Translations under genes and position numbers: made by a program
Part shown: positions 11,216 to 25,000 of the stretch, piece after piece
Numbering within the stretch: the first letter of the stretch is position 1
Layout: each line of letters opens with the position of its first letter
Assembly (NCBI RefSeq): GCF_051020955.1
Contig: NC_135013.1
Span: forward strand, 36,347,302-36,411,301
DNA from: Megalopta genalis
Lineage: Eukaryota; Arthropoda; Insecta; Hymenoptera; Halictidae
Direction: 5' to 3'
DNA: 64,000 bases
Notes under the pieces: generated by a model
What the model was told of the DNA's origin: nothing
What the model saw: the letters and a program-made list of their open reading frames with translations, nothing else
Database searches by the model: none

Positions 11216-13320
11216 GGTTGATCACTGCCGGCCAACGGCCACTACCGAGATCAATCGTCGCGCGAAAGCCAGCCTTCGAAAACACGCGGACGCACCACGC
11301 CTTCGTACATCACCAAACAATCGTGCGGAACATAATAATCTTGAACCGAGGGAGCGGGGAAACGAGCGTACCTAGCGACGATGATGGACGCGACCGCAGT
11401 AAGACTGTAAACAGAACACGGTGCATGGGTTACGTTAGAATGGAAACCTGGTTGCGATCAGGAGCGTCATCGTCGCCCCCTGGGTTGGATCGACGGCACT
11501 ACGGATCCTGCTGAGACACTCTGGGGTCTTTTGTAATCCTAACCGAATTTTCCAAGAGTGTTTATGCGATTAATAGATCGAAGGGTTACACTGTAACGTT
11601 GTGCCTCTTCTACAGAGGAGAAACTTCGGAACTAAAACGCGCGCAACGTAAGTGAATTTTGTAAAGAAATGTGAACTAGATTTTGATCAGGGGAAAGTTG
11701 AAGTTAATGCGGATCGCGGATGACCCTGATTGTATATGTATAGGAATCGGAAGACAATGAGACTATTTTATGGCATGCTAGAATAGGCGGATGTTCATTT
11801 GAATATTCCGAGTAATTTTAATTATGATAATGAACGACAAAGTAGGTGATTGTAAAACGTCACGCAATGACTCCTGTAACTGCAGAAATGCGATTCCAGT
11901 ATCTAGATTTGTAACAAACGAGCGCCTAACAAAGATTTTCGTTTATTGGCTCTTCGAGTCGAATTTGCTTAAACATTTCCCACGAATGCGACTATGTGTA
12001 TATTGTATAATTTCAGTAATGAGCACTCTTAATGAAATATTCGATCATTTCCGACGGTCGAAAGTATATAATTTCAACAATCGTAAAATAAAACCTCTGG
12101 AACCGGTTGTTTTTCCGGTGGCGGCGGTACGTTTAGCGTTAGGTCGACATTTTTCTCGAACGATAAGGATCGTTGCACGCGATCGGGGATAACTGAGAAG
12201 ACGCAATGTTAATCGGTTCATTTTGATTTTATTTCTTTCCCGACATATAATGCACAATATGTTCGATTTCGTTAGTTGTAATATTTGCCAATCGCAGGCG
12301 ATCAGCCGTGATCGTAAGTACTATGGTTTTGTTCGCAATTATTTCCTCTCATTGTTCTTCACCTCTCTCTCTCTCTCCTTCTCTCGTCTCCTTCCCTTTC
12401 AATCGTATAGTACGTACGTGCTTCTTGGAATTCGTGCACTTTTAGACGGGGTCGCATTGTTCGGGCGGTCGCTGTCACTGTATTATACAATTCTATACAA
12501 TGATAGTCTTCTTGGAGTCGGCGCGAGCCGCCCGAAATACGATTCGCAAACGGCCTCGTTTTTATCGTAAACAAATAAATAATTTATCTCCTCGAATACT
12601 CTCAACTTGAATCGTCGCATTAGACGTAGGAGGTCAGCCTTACGATCTTACGATTAGTAACACTTAAGATTCAATACGGAAGATTGAAATACGCCGAGCG
12701 AACCACTTTTTTCGTCTTCGCGTCTCCTCCGCGCGTAATTACCGTTTTGTTAACTGACAATTTCGACTGTCGCAAAACGAGGGAAGCCGGTTATTACAGG
12801 AAACGCTATCTGACGGAATAATTGGATATCGACTTCGCGTTTTTTTTTTTATCTCGCATTGGGATCCGCGCATTGTCGTTTCTTCGTTTTCCCGCAAGAA
12901 AAAGGTCACTTTCGTTTTATCACTTACGCGCTGCTAAAGGGAGAGCCAACTAGAAATCATTTACACATTAACCGGTACTTATACAAATTACATGTATACG
13001 TATCGCTGTACACCTACGTCAACGTGTCGCGGCATGTCGTGTACAAAAGAACATAATAAGAGGAAGACGATTGGTAAAATGGAAGGTTCGTGGCTGTTAC
13101 AGTCAGAGGGCAGGTCATCGAGAGATCGTCCGGGAACCTGCTGTCCACGAATCAACATCGACCTCGCAACCTCTGCCCTTTCGTTTCACTCGAGCGCTGA
13201 CAAAGGACGAAGGTCTAGAAGGATGTACCGCGCAAGATTTGGGCTGCGAACAAGGTTGATCCTCGCAGCAGATAACGTTGCACGGCGTCGGGCTCGACGT
13301 TTTGATTCTCCGTTCGTTAA
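11216..13320. other. fz upstream region, no coding gene seen
   Basis: This GC-mixed sequence lies upstream of the fz start codon and probably contains part of its 5' UTR or promoter. I could not place a transcription start or a 5' UTR splice site with confidence. Open frames overlapping here are shadows of GC-rich composition. Confidence 0.4.
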
Positions 13321-13557
13321 CCTTCGGACGGCGGACGTGTTTGAGCATTTATGGCAGCCACCACGATTTTAGGTCCATTCGAATCTTTACGATTAATTTT
13401 CATTTGTATATTATTAAAACCTAATTGATCCTTTTACTAGTGTCAATATTAACAGTTATAATAATTCCATAGGACTGTCACAAAATTTAGAATCAATATG
13501 GAACGTTCGTAACACTCTGGGTCCGAACGGACCCGGCGCCCGCCGTCCGAGGATTAA
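13317..13557 (+). mobile_element. TTAA-flanked piggyBac-like MITE, copy 1
   Basis: The element (13321-13553) is flanked by TTAA on both sides, the target duplication typical of piggyBac elements. Its ends form imperfect terminal inverted repeats, CCTTCGGACGGCGGAC at the left and GCCCGCCGTCCGAGGA at the right. Just inside the right end is a near-palindrome, GGGTCCGAACGGACCC. It carries no transposase and is therefore non-autonomous. Related copies lie at 52141 and 55851. Confidence 0.8.
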
Positions 13558-16500
13558 ATCGCGTGGACAGCACGGACGCGTGCCAGGTTTACGCGATGTT
13601 CTCGCGCACGCACGTGACCATTTATCATCCTCTCCGTGGTTCAGCTGCTGCGGATGAAGTTTCCGAACGGATCGTATACTTTGTTTGGACCTATCATTAT
13701 CCTTTTTCTCTCACGATGCGGTACAACTGCGCAAGTGGAAGGATCGAAAAAGTTCGAGCGGCTTGGGACGTTCGATTGGCACAAAGCACGCGAGGAGACG
13801 TCGCGAAACACACCGCAACACGTCCGCAGCGAATCGATAAAGTATCTGCTCACCTACTACTGTGTTAGTCGACTGCAAGGAAGGAATTGGAACACCAATG
13901 TGCCGCACACGGTGCTTCGTTACGCCCGGAAATGAATGTTTACAGTTGAGCATATTATCTCTGTGCACAGCGAAGCCCGGCAATATGCGCACTGCGTTAA
14001 CGAACTAGGTGTACAAACAGCGTTTTTCGATTCGCCGCCGCGTGTAACTTACATTTGCTATCCAGATGATTGTTTCCGTCGCGTTTTCTTACTCCTAGTG
14101 GGGCGCGTTGATCGTACAAAAAAAATGTAATCCGAACCGTGGCACGACCTGCGTGCCGTTTTCGTTCCGTTTTATTTGTAAACGTCCCAAAACCGCGGTA
14201 CCGTTACAATTATTCCAGTCAGACTTCGAGAACTCTCTCTCTCTCACACACTCTCTCTCTCTTTATCTCTCTATCTCTTTCCGAGCGTCTAGCAAGTTTC
14301 TACTCGTTTGTGTCTGTCGCGCGAGCGATCGATCGAACCGAAAGCCTGGATCGATTACATGCACCGCCGCTTATCTTAGCCGGATGAGCTCCAAACACTC
14401 GCGCGGTCGGATTACAACGTTTTCGCTATTAAAGGGACACGTTGACGCTCGTTCAAGAATGTGGAAGAACCCGTATACAATGCTCGCCGCCGTCGGACGG
14501 CGGAGGAACGAAGACGAAAAGTGGCTCGTGTGCTTCACCCGACGTTAGTCGATTAACATCCTCTGCTCGTATACAATCACGACGAGATGTGCACGCAAAT
14601 CTCATAACGCGCGCGTAGGATTTGAAATACAGTATACGCGCAGAGGTTCGCCTGCAAGTACGCGCCTGTACATAATTACGTGTAAAATCCGTCGCGCAAT
14701 GTCAGAAGAGAGTTGCCCTCTTTTGATTAGCCCTTTGGAGATTCGGTTGCCCGCGCGCCATCACGCGGGACAATTACAGTCGCGTGCCCGCGAACGTTAT
14801 AGTCGCCCGTCGACTTCCCTTAAAATATTACAGACAAAATACTGTGTGTTTCGAACGAATTTGATTCGCCGTCGCTCTCTCTCTCTTTCTCTCTCTCGTT
14901 CGCCGGTGACGAATCCGTTTTTCTACTTCTTTTTTTCTCTTTTCCTGCTCGTCCGCGAACCGGTGAACGCGGACCCCTCCAAAGGGTTAAGCCTTCTCTT
15001 TCTCTCTCTCTCTCTTTCTCGTTCCGAAAAAATAATTGATGCAATCGTACTCGTAATAAAAAGGCATAAAAATTGTTTACGCCTTTCTTGATTAGCACCG
15101 AACTTAACGACTAGTCAGTTTACGTGCGCGGGGCGTGTCTGTACAACCAGGGTCCCCGCGGGCACGGTCTACTCAAATTGTGATCGTGAGTTTTAAAATC
15201 CGAGATAAATGCAATTCGTTCTTCTGCCGTTGCGCCGCACGACACGCAACAATAAAGTAGAGATTAAAATACTTTCGAGACATTCGAAAAAATGGACAGA
15301 CTTTCTTGGAATATTCAGCAAGATTAATACATATAATGCTGCCGCGCCGATTTAACCGCCGACGCGCATTATATATTAGATTTATTTCGTACCACTCTCG
15401 GTGTACGCGTAGATATATTTTTATCTATTTTATCGATCTATCTACCGTTTTTTTTTCTTCTAACGACACTAGTTCGTGCCCAACTAACCTGCTCGAGCGT
15501 GTCAGGTGTGTGCGAACATCCTCTCCCGCATACCTGGCGCACGGTGCGAAATGCCGTTAGACAAATTCGATGGTTAGCCGGATAATCGAGAATTTTGCCG
15601 CTTCGAGCGAACGTATATAAACTGAAGCAAATAACCGCGTATTAAAAACGGAGCTTGCCTTCTTGCCGACGATTTCACGGCGATAACTTTTCAATCTATC
15701 CGAACGTAGAACCGTTGTTAGGATTGTATCGGCTGTTGCTTTATGGTATCGACGCGGGCTATTAGACTGTGAATTTTATGCGTTCATGGTAAACACGATT
15801 GTCGAGAACTTTGGTGTAGAAAACAGTTTAATGAACCGTGCCGAGATTTCTCACTCGTTTAAGGCTGGGTCAGTAGAATTGGAAAAGATGATCGCGATCC
15901 TCGTCAACGGACCCTGAACTAATGGTATTCCTCGCGCAGAAAGTCGTCAGCTTTCCATCGTGATTACGCTTCAACGTGTCTCGGCATTAACGGCGCCGTT
16001 TTCAATTAAGTTAACAAGTAAATCGAGCAGTTACTGAAAAAAAGGAACGAACACTTTGCTCCCATTCTTTGCGATTGGTACAGAAAGTATGCAAGTCCGC
16101 GTAAAGATCCGCAGTCTATTTTAACGAACAATTTGATTTTCTGTCGTGTTGATCGAAAAATCAAATCGTGGCTTTTCGTCACTTTTTTTTCTTTTTTTCT
16201 TGTTTTACACGGAGCGTGCACTCGGTGTCGGTCGAAACCGTTCAAACGGATTCGTGAACGTCACCCGCGCGATTTAAATGCATCAATACCCGTATACCGA
16301 TATAACTTCTATGAATTTCACGCGCGTCGTGACGTTCACGCGTGCGAGCCGCTGTATGACGCCTCGCCGGCGTCGTCGGGACTCGTCGCTCAAGTATGCG
16401 GGTCACGATGAAACACGCGAACACCTGTACCCGTCGATCATAACGAAATAGTGAAACCAACACAATCGAAGGAAGTAGTACGGTTGCACTTTTGAGCAAA

Positions 16501-16840
16501 CGATCGCTCTCATCGCGTATCATAGTGAACGTTCCATTGTGTTTTGTACGCAACGAGATGTCCTACGCTTGGGAAGATACATATTTGGCACTGGATTCTC
16601 CGTTTCCTCCCTTTTCAGAGAGCTTTTCAGGCTCGAATCGCAAACTCCATTCGCGCCGATGAATTTCATTTCGGGCCGTCCTGGATCGGCGATGCCGATT
16701 TATCGTTCCTCGCACGCGTATCCCGATTCGCGCGAACTGTATCGAACGGTTTCGATGAAATCGATCGTGATTTATAATTTACGTAGCGTCGACACGACTG
16801 TCTCGAGCATTCTCGTTGTTCTCGTTCTCTGTGTTACAAA
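13558..16840. other. Intergenic sequence between ttk and fz
   Basis: This CpG-rich sequence contains several CT microsatellites, at about 14235-14280, 14874-14900 and 15000-15020. Open frames here are composed of Ser/Leu repeats from the CT tracts, or are GC-rich frames without domain character. It may contain fz 5' exons and regulatory DNA, but I cannot place any. Confidence 0.4.
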
Positions 16841-17491
16841 CAGAGCCGGGTAAAATAGTGTTTCAAATGGCGAATAGTAAATAGATATTTTATTTTAGAT
16901 CATGCACCTGATCATCTATTTTTGAAAATAAAATATTTTATTCGTCGTAACATATTTTCGAGATAATATTTCAAATAGTATTTTACTTGAAAAACACCGA
17001 GAATATTTGATTCATTTAATTCGTTTCGACAAATAAAATAATTTTATTTCACTAAATCATAGTGCAGAATTTATTTCGGCAATCTAAAACGAACGAAGTA
17101 CTTTTCCTCTGCATTGTAAACGTACACAAAAGATGCACTTTGTTACATGCGAATAGCTGCATTTAAAAAGACAATAGATTTCATTCGTTTCCATGTTTTA
17201 CGTTATTAAAATAACAGCTGTTTTATTTAACGTTTTAGATTGCCCAAATAAAATATTTATTCTCACGATTTAGCTTTAGAAATTACCAGAACAAACTATC
17301 TTATTTTACGTTTCAAATTTTCAAAGTAAAATATTCATTTCATACTTGAGCCGTGGACCGTCGAAATAAAATATTTTATCTACTGAAATTTTACGTCCTA
17401 CTTGAAGTGCCATTTTATTTGAATCGCGACGAGTCTCTATTATATAAAATAGCGTTCCAAATATTTTCTCCACAAATATTACCCAGCTCTG
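16841..17491. mobile_element. AT-rich MITE with CAGAGC termini
   Basis: The block starts CAGAGCCGGGTAA and ends TTACCCAGCTCTG, which is a 13-bp terminal inverted repeat with one mismatch. The interior is strongly AT-rich and made of repeated AAATAAAATATTTTATT-like units in both orientations. No transposase is encoded. The possible target duplication (GTTACAAA and ATTACGAG) matches at only five of eight positions, so superfamily assignment, perhaps hAT-like, is uncertain. Confidence 0.65.
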
Positions 17492-18866
17492 ATTACGAGC
17501 TCTGATTAAAAACGAGCGACTGTTAGACGGAGAGCTCTGCGCCAAGTGTGTACCAACAAAATCGATCCCGTCTGGCATGATCATGCTCGGATTAAATGGA
17601 ACACTTTCCTCAAGATCACTTTCGCTATTTGGAAACACGTCGGACATGCCATCCTCTTCTGTTCTGCTAGCTCGCAGTCCGTTTCGCAATGGCCGCGGAC
17701 GCAATACCCGCGATACCTGATATCCGATACACAGCCGATTGTGTTGGTACAAACGCGTGCAATCTCCGAATCGAAAATCGATCAGCATTGTTTACCTAAT
17801 CAAGAAAGAAGCAAGAGATTTTCGAGCGCGATGAAACGTTTCGACACCGCGGATAGATAAAAAAAAATGGCGCGTCCGCCTCGGGACCGACGAGACGAAA
17901 GGAGAAGAAAGTTCGTTTCGCACGTTGGAATCGACATCGCCTGGCCAGGAGGGACCGACGCGACAATCATCGCGCCGTCGGTGCTCGGCGATAAAAATAC
18001 ACCACTCTTCAAACTACAACATCCGCACCGGCGCGTTCGCGTTTCATTGCGACCGAGACCGGTGAACCTACCGAGATCAAAGGAACGATATCAACCAACG
18101 ATCGAGATTCTCAACCGACGAGAGATCTGTCTCCCAAGGTTGCAGCCGTGGACACGCAGCTCCCAGGCCCGATCCGCGACGTTCGCGCGGTTAGCGCGTA
18201 CATCGTTAACGGCGAACGCGTACTTATATACCGTGTGCCACCGCGCGGCCGATTAGGATGCGAAAAAAATATACGTAGCCGCGCGTGCGTTATGACTAGA
18301 TAGTTTCGTAGACCCTCGTGTATCGGCGATCGAAGACCACCCTGCCGACTTTCGCTTCTGCATCGGACGACCGAGCGAACGGGAACCTCGTAAAACGGTC
18401 GTTAACGCGACGATCCGACGCGGCTTATTGTTTCGGCGAACCGGAGGATCGAACCGGATCGATAGGACACCCGATCCTATCGCGATCGTCGCGATAGGGA
18501 CCGGCTTACCGTGTGTTCGGCGACGAACGATTGAGCACAGAGAACCGCCGATTTCGAAGTGAAGTTAAACCTAGTTTGATCTTAGCCTCATTTAAACTCG
18601 AGAGATTTCTCTTAATTAGTTACTTTTGCTTTCTCCCTTATTCTCTCTCGTTTGCTTTCTTTTTTTTCTCTTTTTCTTTTCTTTGTTTGTTTTTGGATTA
18701 TCGCAGAGCTGCTCGTAATCGGTCAAAAGACGAAAGGGTTGATCGAACGTCGGCAGGGATCGATCCGTGCGCACCTGACGTTCTTCGAGCCGAGTCGCGA
18801 GGAGAGCATCGTACGACGATGATATGGCGTCAGATTCCCCTTTGTTCCTTTAACGAGGGCTCGCCC
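17492..18866 (-). other. ttk: Downstream region of the third ttk end, probable 3' UTR
   Basis: This sequence follows the TAA of the third ttk isoform on the minus strand. There is no supported coding gene. The AT-rich MITE at 16841-17491 contains many AATAAA hexamers in both orientations and could provide polyadenylation for this transcript. That is inference. Confidence 0.35.
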
Positions 18867-19019
18867 TTAGCTGTTCATCACGGTGGATCGCCTGGAGTAG
18901 CCCCGTCTCGTCACCGTCTCACCCTGAGCCTCGCACTCCCTCTTCACACGATCGATTATGTCAGCCACCAGCTTCTCTTCTTTCTCCCTCTGCTGCTCCC
19001 AGTCCGGCCCTTTCCCGAT
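18867..19019 (-). CDS. ttk: ttk third end, terminal exon with charged tail
   Basis: The acceptor is TGCCCCCACAG and the entry phase is 0, matching the GAC|GTAAGT donor at 20456. The exon encodes 50 residues and then TAA. It starts [20 protein letters not shown], continues with a likely helix ([12 protein letters not shown]) and ends [13 protein letters not shown]. The first half is highly charged and predicted helical. VKRE again fits a SUMO consensus. Neither of the other two ends carries a comparable tail. The matching phase, clean acceptor and protein-like composition make this a confident exon, although no transcript is available here. Confidence 0.8.
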   Translation of the reverse strand: MGKGPDWEQQREKEEKLVADIIDRVKRECEAQGETVTRRGYSRRSTVMNS

Positions 19020-22000
19020 CTGTGGGGGCACGTTTCACATTTTTCGCCCTTACTTCGCCGAGCGTGAACGATCGCGAATGATGCGCAAGGAAGCGGACGG
19101 GGGTTGCCAGCCGCGAATACCTTTCTTCGCCCAATCGACGCCCCCGCTTTCACGATCGGCGCACGATCATCGAATTCACCGGCGGAAGAATTTTCCAGCT
19201 ATACCACGATTTTCTGCACCGTTTCACCAACGATCGACGCGTCCCAAAAATTGGCTCGTCCGGCTGCGAACCTTTGCGCGATCTTTCGAATTCACGCATT
19301 TGATTAGGTCGCGTTATAAATAACCTCCGAGGCAGCTAGGTAGGATCTATTGTTCGTGTCTGCCAACTACAAGCCATCAAACGAGTTTTCGCTTTCACTA
19401 GATAGAGAAGGGTTCGAGATAAATAAAATGAAAAAAAAGTAGAAAGATAAATAAAGGGGAAACGAGATAAATGTCTGATAAATGGAAGTTATTTGTCATA
19501 CGATCTAATAAGATACTCCGTCTACGACAGTAATAGCTCAGATAAAAATTCCTACAGGATCACTGAATTCACACGGCTAGCGTCCTCGATCTTTGAACTC
19601 CTGTACAAAAGTCTTGCGATATTCTCCACGTGGCAATCGCGTAGGGCAAAGTCTCTACAATAAAATGAGCCTTGGAAATGATTTTCGAATAACAGCGCCA
19701 GAAGAAATTACTGGATTATGTTTCTGAAAGCGACTTCTTGGTACACGATTAATATCGCGAGCCTCCTACGGTGTTCGGAATGACTTACACCGATGGTGTT
19801 CGGATCGCATAATCGCGCTACGTATAAACTGCGCCGCGTGATACAATGTTCTCAAGCTTATTATATGAAAGGACATTAATACGAGAATATACAGAAAGTA
19901 AAAATGTCATTGCAAAATGCGACGAAGACTTCGTCAGAGTGGTAATTAAAAAATTTACGCGGAACGAGTTCATCCGACTCACGGTAGCAGTAAACATCGT
20001 CGAAGGGTTGAAAGATCGACCGGAAAATAGCTTGAAGGATCCTGGAACCGCGAGATACGGATTTTCGAGGACTGCGAAATACTCGGATAAATTGCGGGTT
20101 AATTGCGGCTCGTTAGCCGCGATCTAGGAGTCGGTTCAAATTAGACCGCTACCGGTTACCAAGAATTTCCCGTTCGACTGTACACGGTGGACTATCTTGA
20201 CCTGATTGCGTAATTGCGATGAAGTAATCAAGAGCTCGTGTTACTTCTTGCCGTTTATCCTTGCGCGGTCGCTTTCTGGTTGTTTTTTCGTATAGGCGGA
20301 GCAGAGACTCGCTCGGCGATCGAACCCGCGAGAGCGGACGCGCGTGGATAGAAGAAAGGCTTTCGCTGAGCGAGAAGTGTCAATCGACACGGGGGGATAG
20401 AAAGGTCAGGTGTATGAGTGGCGAAGCGATCGCGTTGATAGAGGGTAAGACTTACGTCGGAGGACTTCCGGGCTTTCTTGTTGGCCGGCTCTTCCCTGTT
20501 CTCGTCGTTCTCGTTGTCGGAATGCCGGGAGCTCAGATGACCGATGTAACCCTTACGGGACTTGAAGTAAGCATTACAGCTGTGGCACTTGAAGAGCGGC
20601 GCCGGTTGGGTGACCTGGGTGGAGACGTGGAATTTGTACTTGTGCCTGTACCAACGGGTTCGAGACGGTAGGACCTCGCCGCACCATTTGCAGACTACGG
20701 AACCGTCGTTTTGAATGAGGTATTCCAGCAGCTTGTAAAACAACGTTTATTTGGTTTTTTCTCTCCCTCTCTCTCGTTCGTTTAATCATCGTTCCTCGCA
20801 CCCATTTTTCACGTTGCTCATTCCCCCCACCCGCCACCCCTTTAGAAAAACACACGATTCAACCATCCGGGAGCAAAAGCTTCGAATGAATACGACTCTG
20901 TAATCTCAATGTGGGCACCCGTCTGATAAAATTACGCCGTTTTGCCGGCCCGGAAATACGCGGATCTTTGAAACGTTAACACAAGGTTTGGTCAAAGTGT
21001 CGAGTGAACCTTGGTGGAACGCGTCTCGAGGAATCTCATATGTTGAAAGAGATAACAAGTTTTCGGCGCGCGGTAATGCCTCCGCAAAAAGTTTCGCATC
21101 GTTCATTGTTAGTTGTCCGCTGTTACGTCAACGTTCACACGACGAGTCAGCCTGTGACTTCATTTTTAAATTAAGCACCAGTTACTGCTGTTATGTAATC
21201 TGCTCCTACCGTGGCAGTTTTTCTTTGGTCTCTTTCCTTTTTTTTAATCGGGACGAAAGCCGATGGAGGACGATTCGATTTTGAAGAAAAGCGAACGTGG
21301 TCGTTCCTAAAACTTACCGACTCGAATCCGAACGTTTGTTACAGTACACTTGATATTCAGATCCGTTACATTTCTTTATTCTCGACTTCTCTTTCAGATT
21401 TTCTCATGTTTGACAAAGATTCAGTATGTTTTCCAACGATCGGATCGCTATAGCTTCACAACGACCCGCATTATTATACTTTTTCCACCAAAAACCGCGT
21501 TACGTCGCCGCTGTGTCCAACCCCTTGGACACGTAACCGTCAATTTTGTACCTTGTTCGTGCCTTTGCAATGCCAATCAACAAGTTGAAAATGTTCTCTC
21601 TCATGGTTCGATAAATTTTCGAATAAGTTCGAAACTAGTTAGACGTTCAAGTAATTAAAAAGTTCCCTGATATTATAAAACCCGAAATCTGATCTAGTGC
21701 AAGTACAAGTATATTACAAGTACAAGTTATTATTCAAGGGACGCCTCCGTTTTCCGTAAAACTTTGTATGAATTACATTGACAATAATCACTAGACTGCG
21801 GATTTGATGCATTTATAATTAAAGTGTGTAGGTAAAATACAAAACATAAAAGCTTGACGTTGGAAGAATTTAATAACGTTACTATTTTCAACTGATTAAA
21901 GTTACTGATAGAAGCGATTCATTTTTCAACACGTTCAGTGCCGACGATCAACCACTAAAAAATTCCCAGAGTCAAAGCAATTTAATTAACTACGCCGAAA

Positions 22001-25000
22001 TTAGAAAGTTGAAATTTATCATGACATTAGAACTCTTTCGCATCCGAAACATATATAGTCAAATATAAAGTTATATAAGTTATATAACTTTATTTGTATA
22101 AATTTTTATAACAAAATTAAACTTTTATAAATATAAGTTATATAGTCAAATTCATTTTGTTCGAATGTATTGCAACGAAAATGTATTTTCAAAATTGGTC
22201 AAAAATTAGTGTCACCCATACGCGACCGACGCGGCGTCCAACGTGTAAAAATATTTCTGTATTTTACAATCGAGTTGGACAATTTTTCGCACGAATATCC
22301 GCAGTCTAATAATCGCAATGTTCGTGCGACGGGCTCCGAAAAGTTCGTCGTAGATTGAAACGTTTTCGAACGTATTCGAGGTTGCTCCCCATGTAAATTC
22401 AGAGTCCCGCGGCGCGGTGGAGCAGACGGAGGATGCACCGACAGAAAAGGTGTCACCCATGATAAATTGACGTAAAAATAAGATCCGCTTCCAGCCGAGC
22501 TGTTACGCAGAGAAAGGCCGGTTCAACGAACCCCCGGCGAGAAAAGTAAACGGCGGTCTTAATAAGAGAGATACGGGGACAAACGAGATAAGAGATGAAC
22601 GTAAGGATGGAAGGATTACTTTTCCAACAGAAACGTTCCTCGGGTGCTTTCCATTCGGCTGGTACACAGAGTGACATAAGAAATCGTTCAACGTTACAGT
22701 TTCCAGTTTATTGGCAATCAAACTCCTGGCGCTTGTCGCTATAAAAAAACCGATCCGTATAGTTTTTCTTGCTGGCGGTAACATAGGATGTAATTACATG
22801 GAATAAGTCTTGAGACGCACTCGCAAACAGAACGACGGAAAATATAGTTTTGCTATCCGCGAAGCACGCTTCCTTATACGCTAATTAAACAAGTGTTACA
22901 AACAGTTCATTCATATCGTAAATACAACGCCTATAACGGAAAAAAACTTTCTGAACACACCACACGCTTTCGTTTTTTTCTCCGATCTTTTCTTTTCCTT
23001 TCTATTTTTCTTTCTTTTTTTTTCTCTCTCTCTCTCTCTCTCTTTTTCTTTTTGCTCTTTTCTGGTCGAACACGTTTTCTAAAAGGACGAACAGCACGTC
23101 GGAAAGAGGGACACTCACAATTCGCGACTGCAAAGTTCACAATTGTAGCCGAAACTTGGACTAACGAGTTTAATGATACAACAGCGATTCTTCTGCTTTC
23201 TACTATCAATTTCTTCACTATAATCAAATTCAACTACGACACACTGTATATTGGGCAACGACGCTTATCTTCATCGAAAATGTTTATCGATCATTGTCGG
23301 CTGCCGATGCTGACATCCAGCTAAGAAAATCGTTTTTTCTCGTATAAAATGGACTATTCTTCGTAATTGTCTTTCGATGAAAAATAAATTCGAGCTACAG
23401 AAAGAACTCCGTCTCGGATGAAGTCGTTTCTCGCGTGTTCACAACGTTGGTGCTATATTTCGAACTCGTTTGAACGAAGCTGCTCGTTTCTGCGCGCTAT
23501 ACTTCGAGTATAGTACTTCCGTTGGTAAATCGTTTGGACAACTTAACAAACATTTCAATATTGCAGTAACTGACTAGGGACACTACCAGCTGTAACAAAA
23601 ACACTGCATTAGACAACTAAACAAAATGATCTTTTTGAACTCTAAGGAGAGGTTACGATCCGATGATGTCTATCAACTGCTTGAAACGTTAATGAGCGTA
23701 AATGAAGCTTAGGATATTGTCAGGATAATCGTTCGCGCATTGGCGTGGATTATTTTGATAAATCTAAAATTAATTTAATTACTTTGATAAATCGAAATCT
23801 CATACAGACTTGCGCATAAACCAATCTGTAAATACGTTGACATTATAATGTAAGACACACATTTAATTTAGAATAAAGACACGATAATTTAATTTTTATT
23901 CGGCACCAGTGCGTAGAATAAGTTCGAAATTAGAATTAGAAACCGGCGCCAACAATAACTTTCCTTTTCTCACAACTGTGATAAGAAAGGCTATATTTCT
24001 AATATCGAAAAAGTTAAATTATTAATTCTGACACAAAATTTGACAATTATTCCGATTTCTCGAGAGACTTATATCTCGAATTTTAGTCCTTCTCGCGAAT
24101 ACAACCAATAATTTTCATCCCTCTACGTCTCCTCCGCTGCAATCAACGACAAGATCACTATTAACCCTTTGCACTGGATTGATGCTTCGGAGAAACCACT
24201 AAAAATTGTTATATCGGGTTCCAAAATAATGTTTACATTATCGAATTTATTTCTACTTAAAAAATTGCTGAAAATATAACCGTTGTACGAATCGCGAGAC
24301 TCAATTTCCTGTGCGCAAAGTGCACCAAGAACAAGCCATATAAAACGGAAATAAGTCAGAAAAACTATTTTGTCGGATTTAGAGTGAAAAGGGACAATGT
24401 CTAAAAAATCACGCGAACCATAGTTCGTCAGCTAAAATATTCCAAGCTCACCCTCATCAACCCTACAGTTTCAAGCCGACTAGCATTAAGAAAAGAAACA
24501 AAAAAGAAAGAGGACTAAGCATATAACGATCGTCATCTCCCCTTGTGAAAGTTCAACGCTACACCGGCGCTGCAACAACAAAAGCTCCTGTCGATCCTCG
24601 CTAAGAATTCTCTAATATCTAACAAATTTCCTAATGCCCGGGGCCGCACGGCAATGCCCGTGACGCGAATGGAAAGCACCCTATCAAATCCGCGGCGGGG
24701 CGGGCCTTCGAAGCGGTCTCCTCGTGGTCTGCCCGTTTCTGTGGGTGCAATTTCCGCGAGGACGCGGTAAACCGCGGCTCTTCCTCGTGTTCGTCCTCCG
24801 AACGAAGCCAGGCGCAGGTGGTGCACTGCCTGCCGAAGCAGTACCAAAAGCAGCAGACCAACCAACCTGTTTCCTGACCTCCGGCTCGGCCTCCCCGGAC
24901 TCCGACTTCGGCAGCAACAGATCGCCGCGGTCCTCCTCCCGGTCGGTCAGAAAGTGCATGCCGCTGACCACCCTCTCGGACTTGATGAACGTGCCCCCGG

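Noticed and set aside
17321..17788. 155-residue minus-strand open frame with an acidic stretch
   Set aside because: It runs into the AT-rich MITE, so its C-terminal part is element sequence. The acidic part alone (SDVFPNSESDLEESV) is not enough to call a gene.
20255..20455. Read-through end of the third zinc-finger exon
   Set aside because: The frame stays open for another 66 codons, but a strong GTAAGT donor and an in-phase, protein-like terminal exon at 18867-19019 make splicing the better model. Intron retention remains possible.
24533..24866. Open frames continuing past the linker exon donor of ttk
   Set aside because: They are extensions of the coding exon into the intron. The donor CAG|GTTGGT and the phase match to 20731 explain the end.
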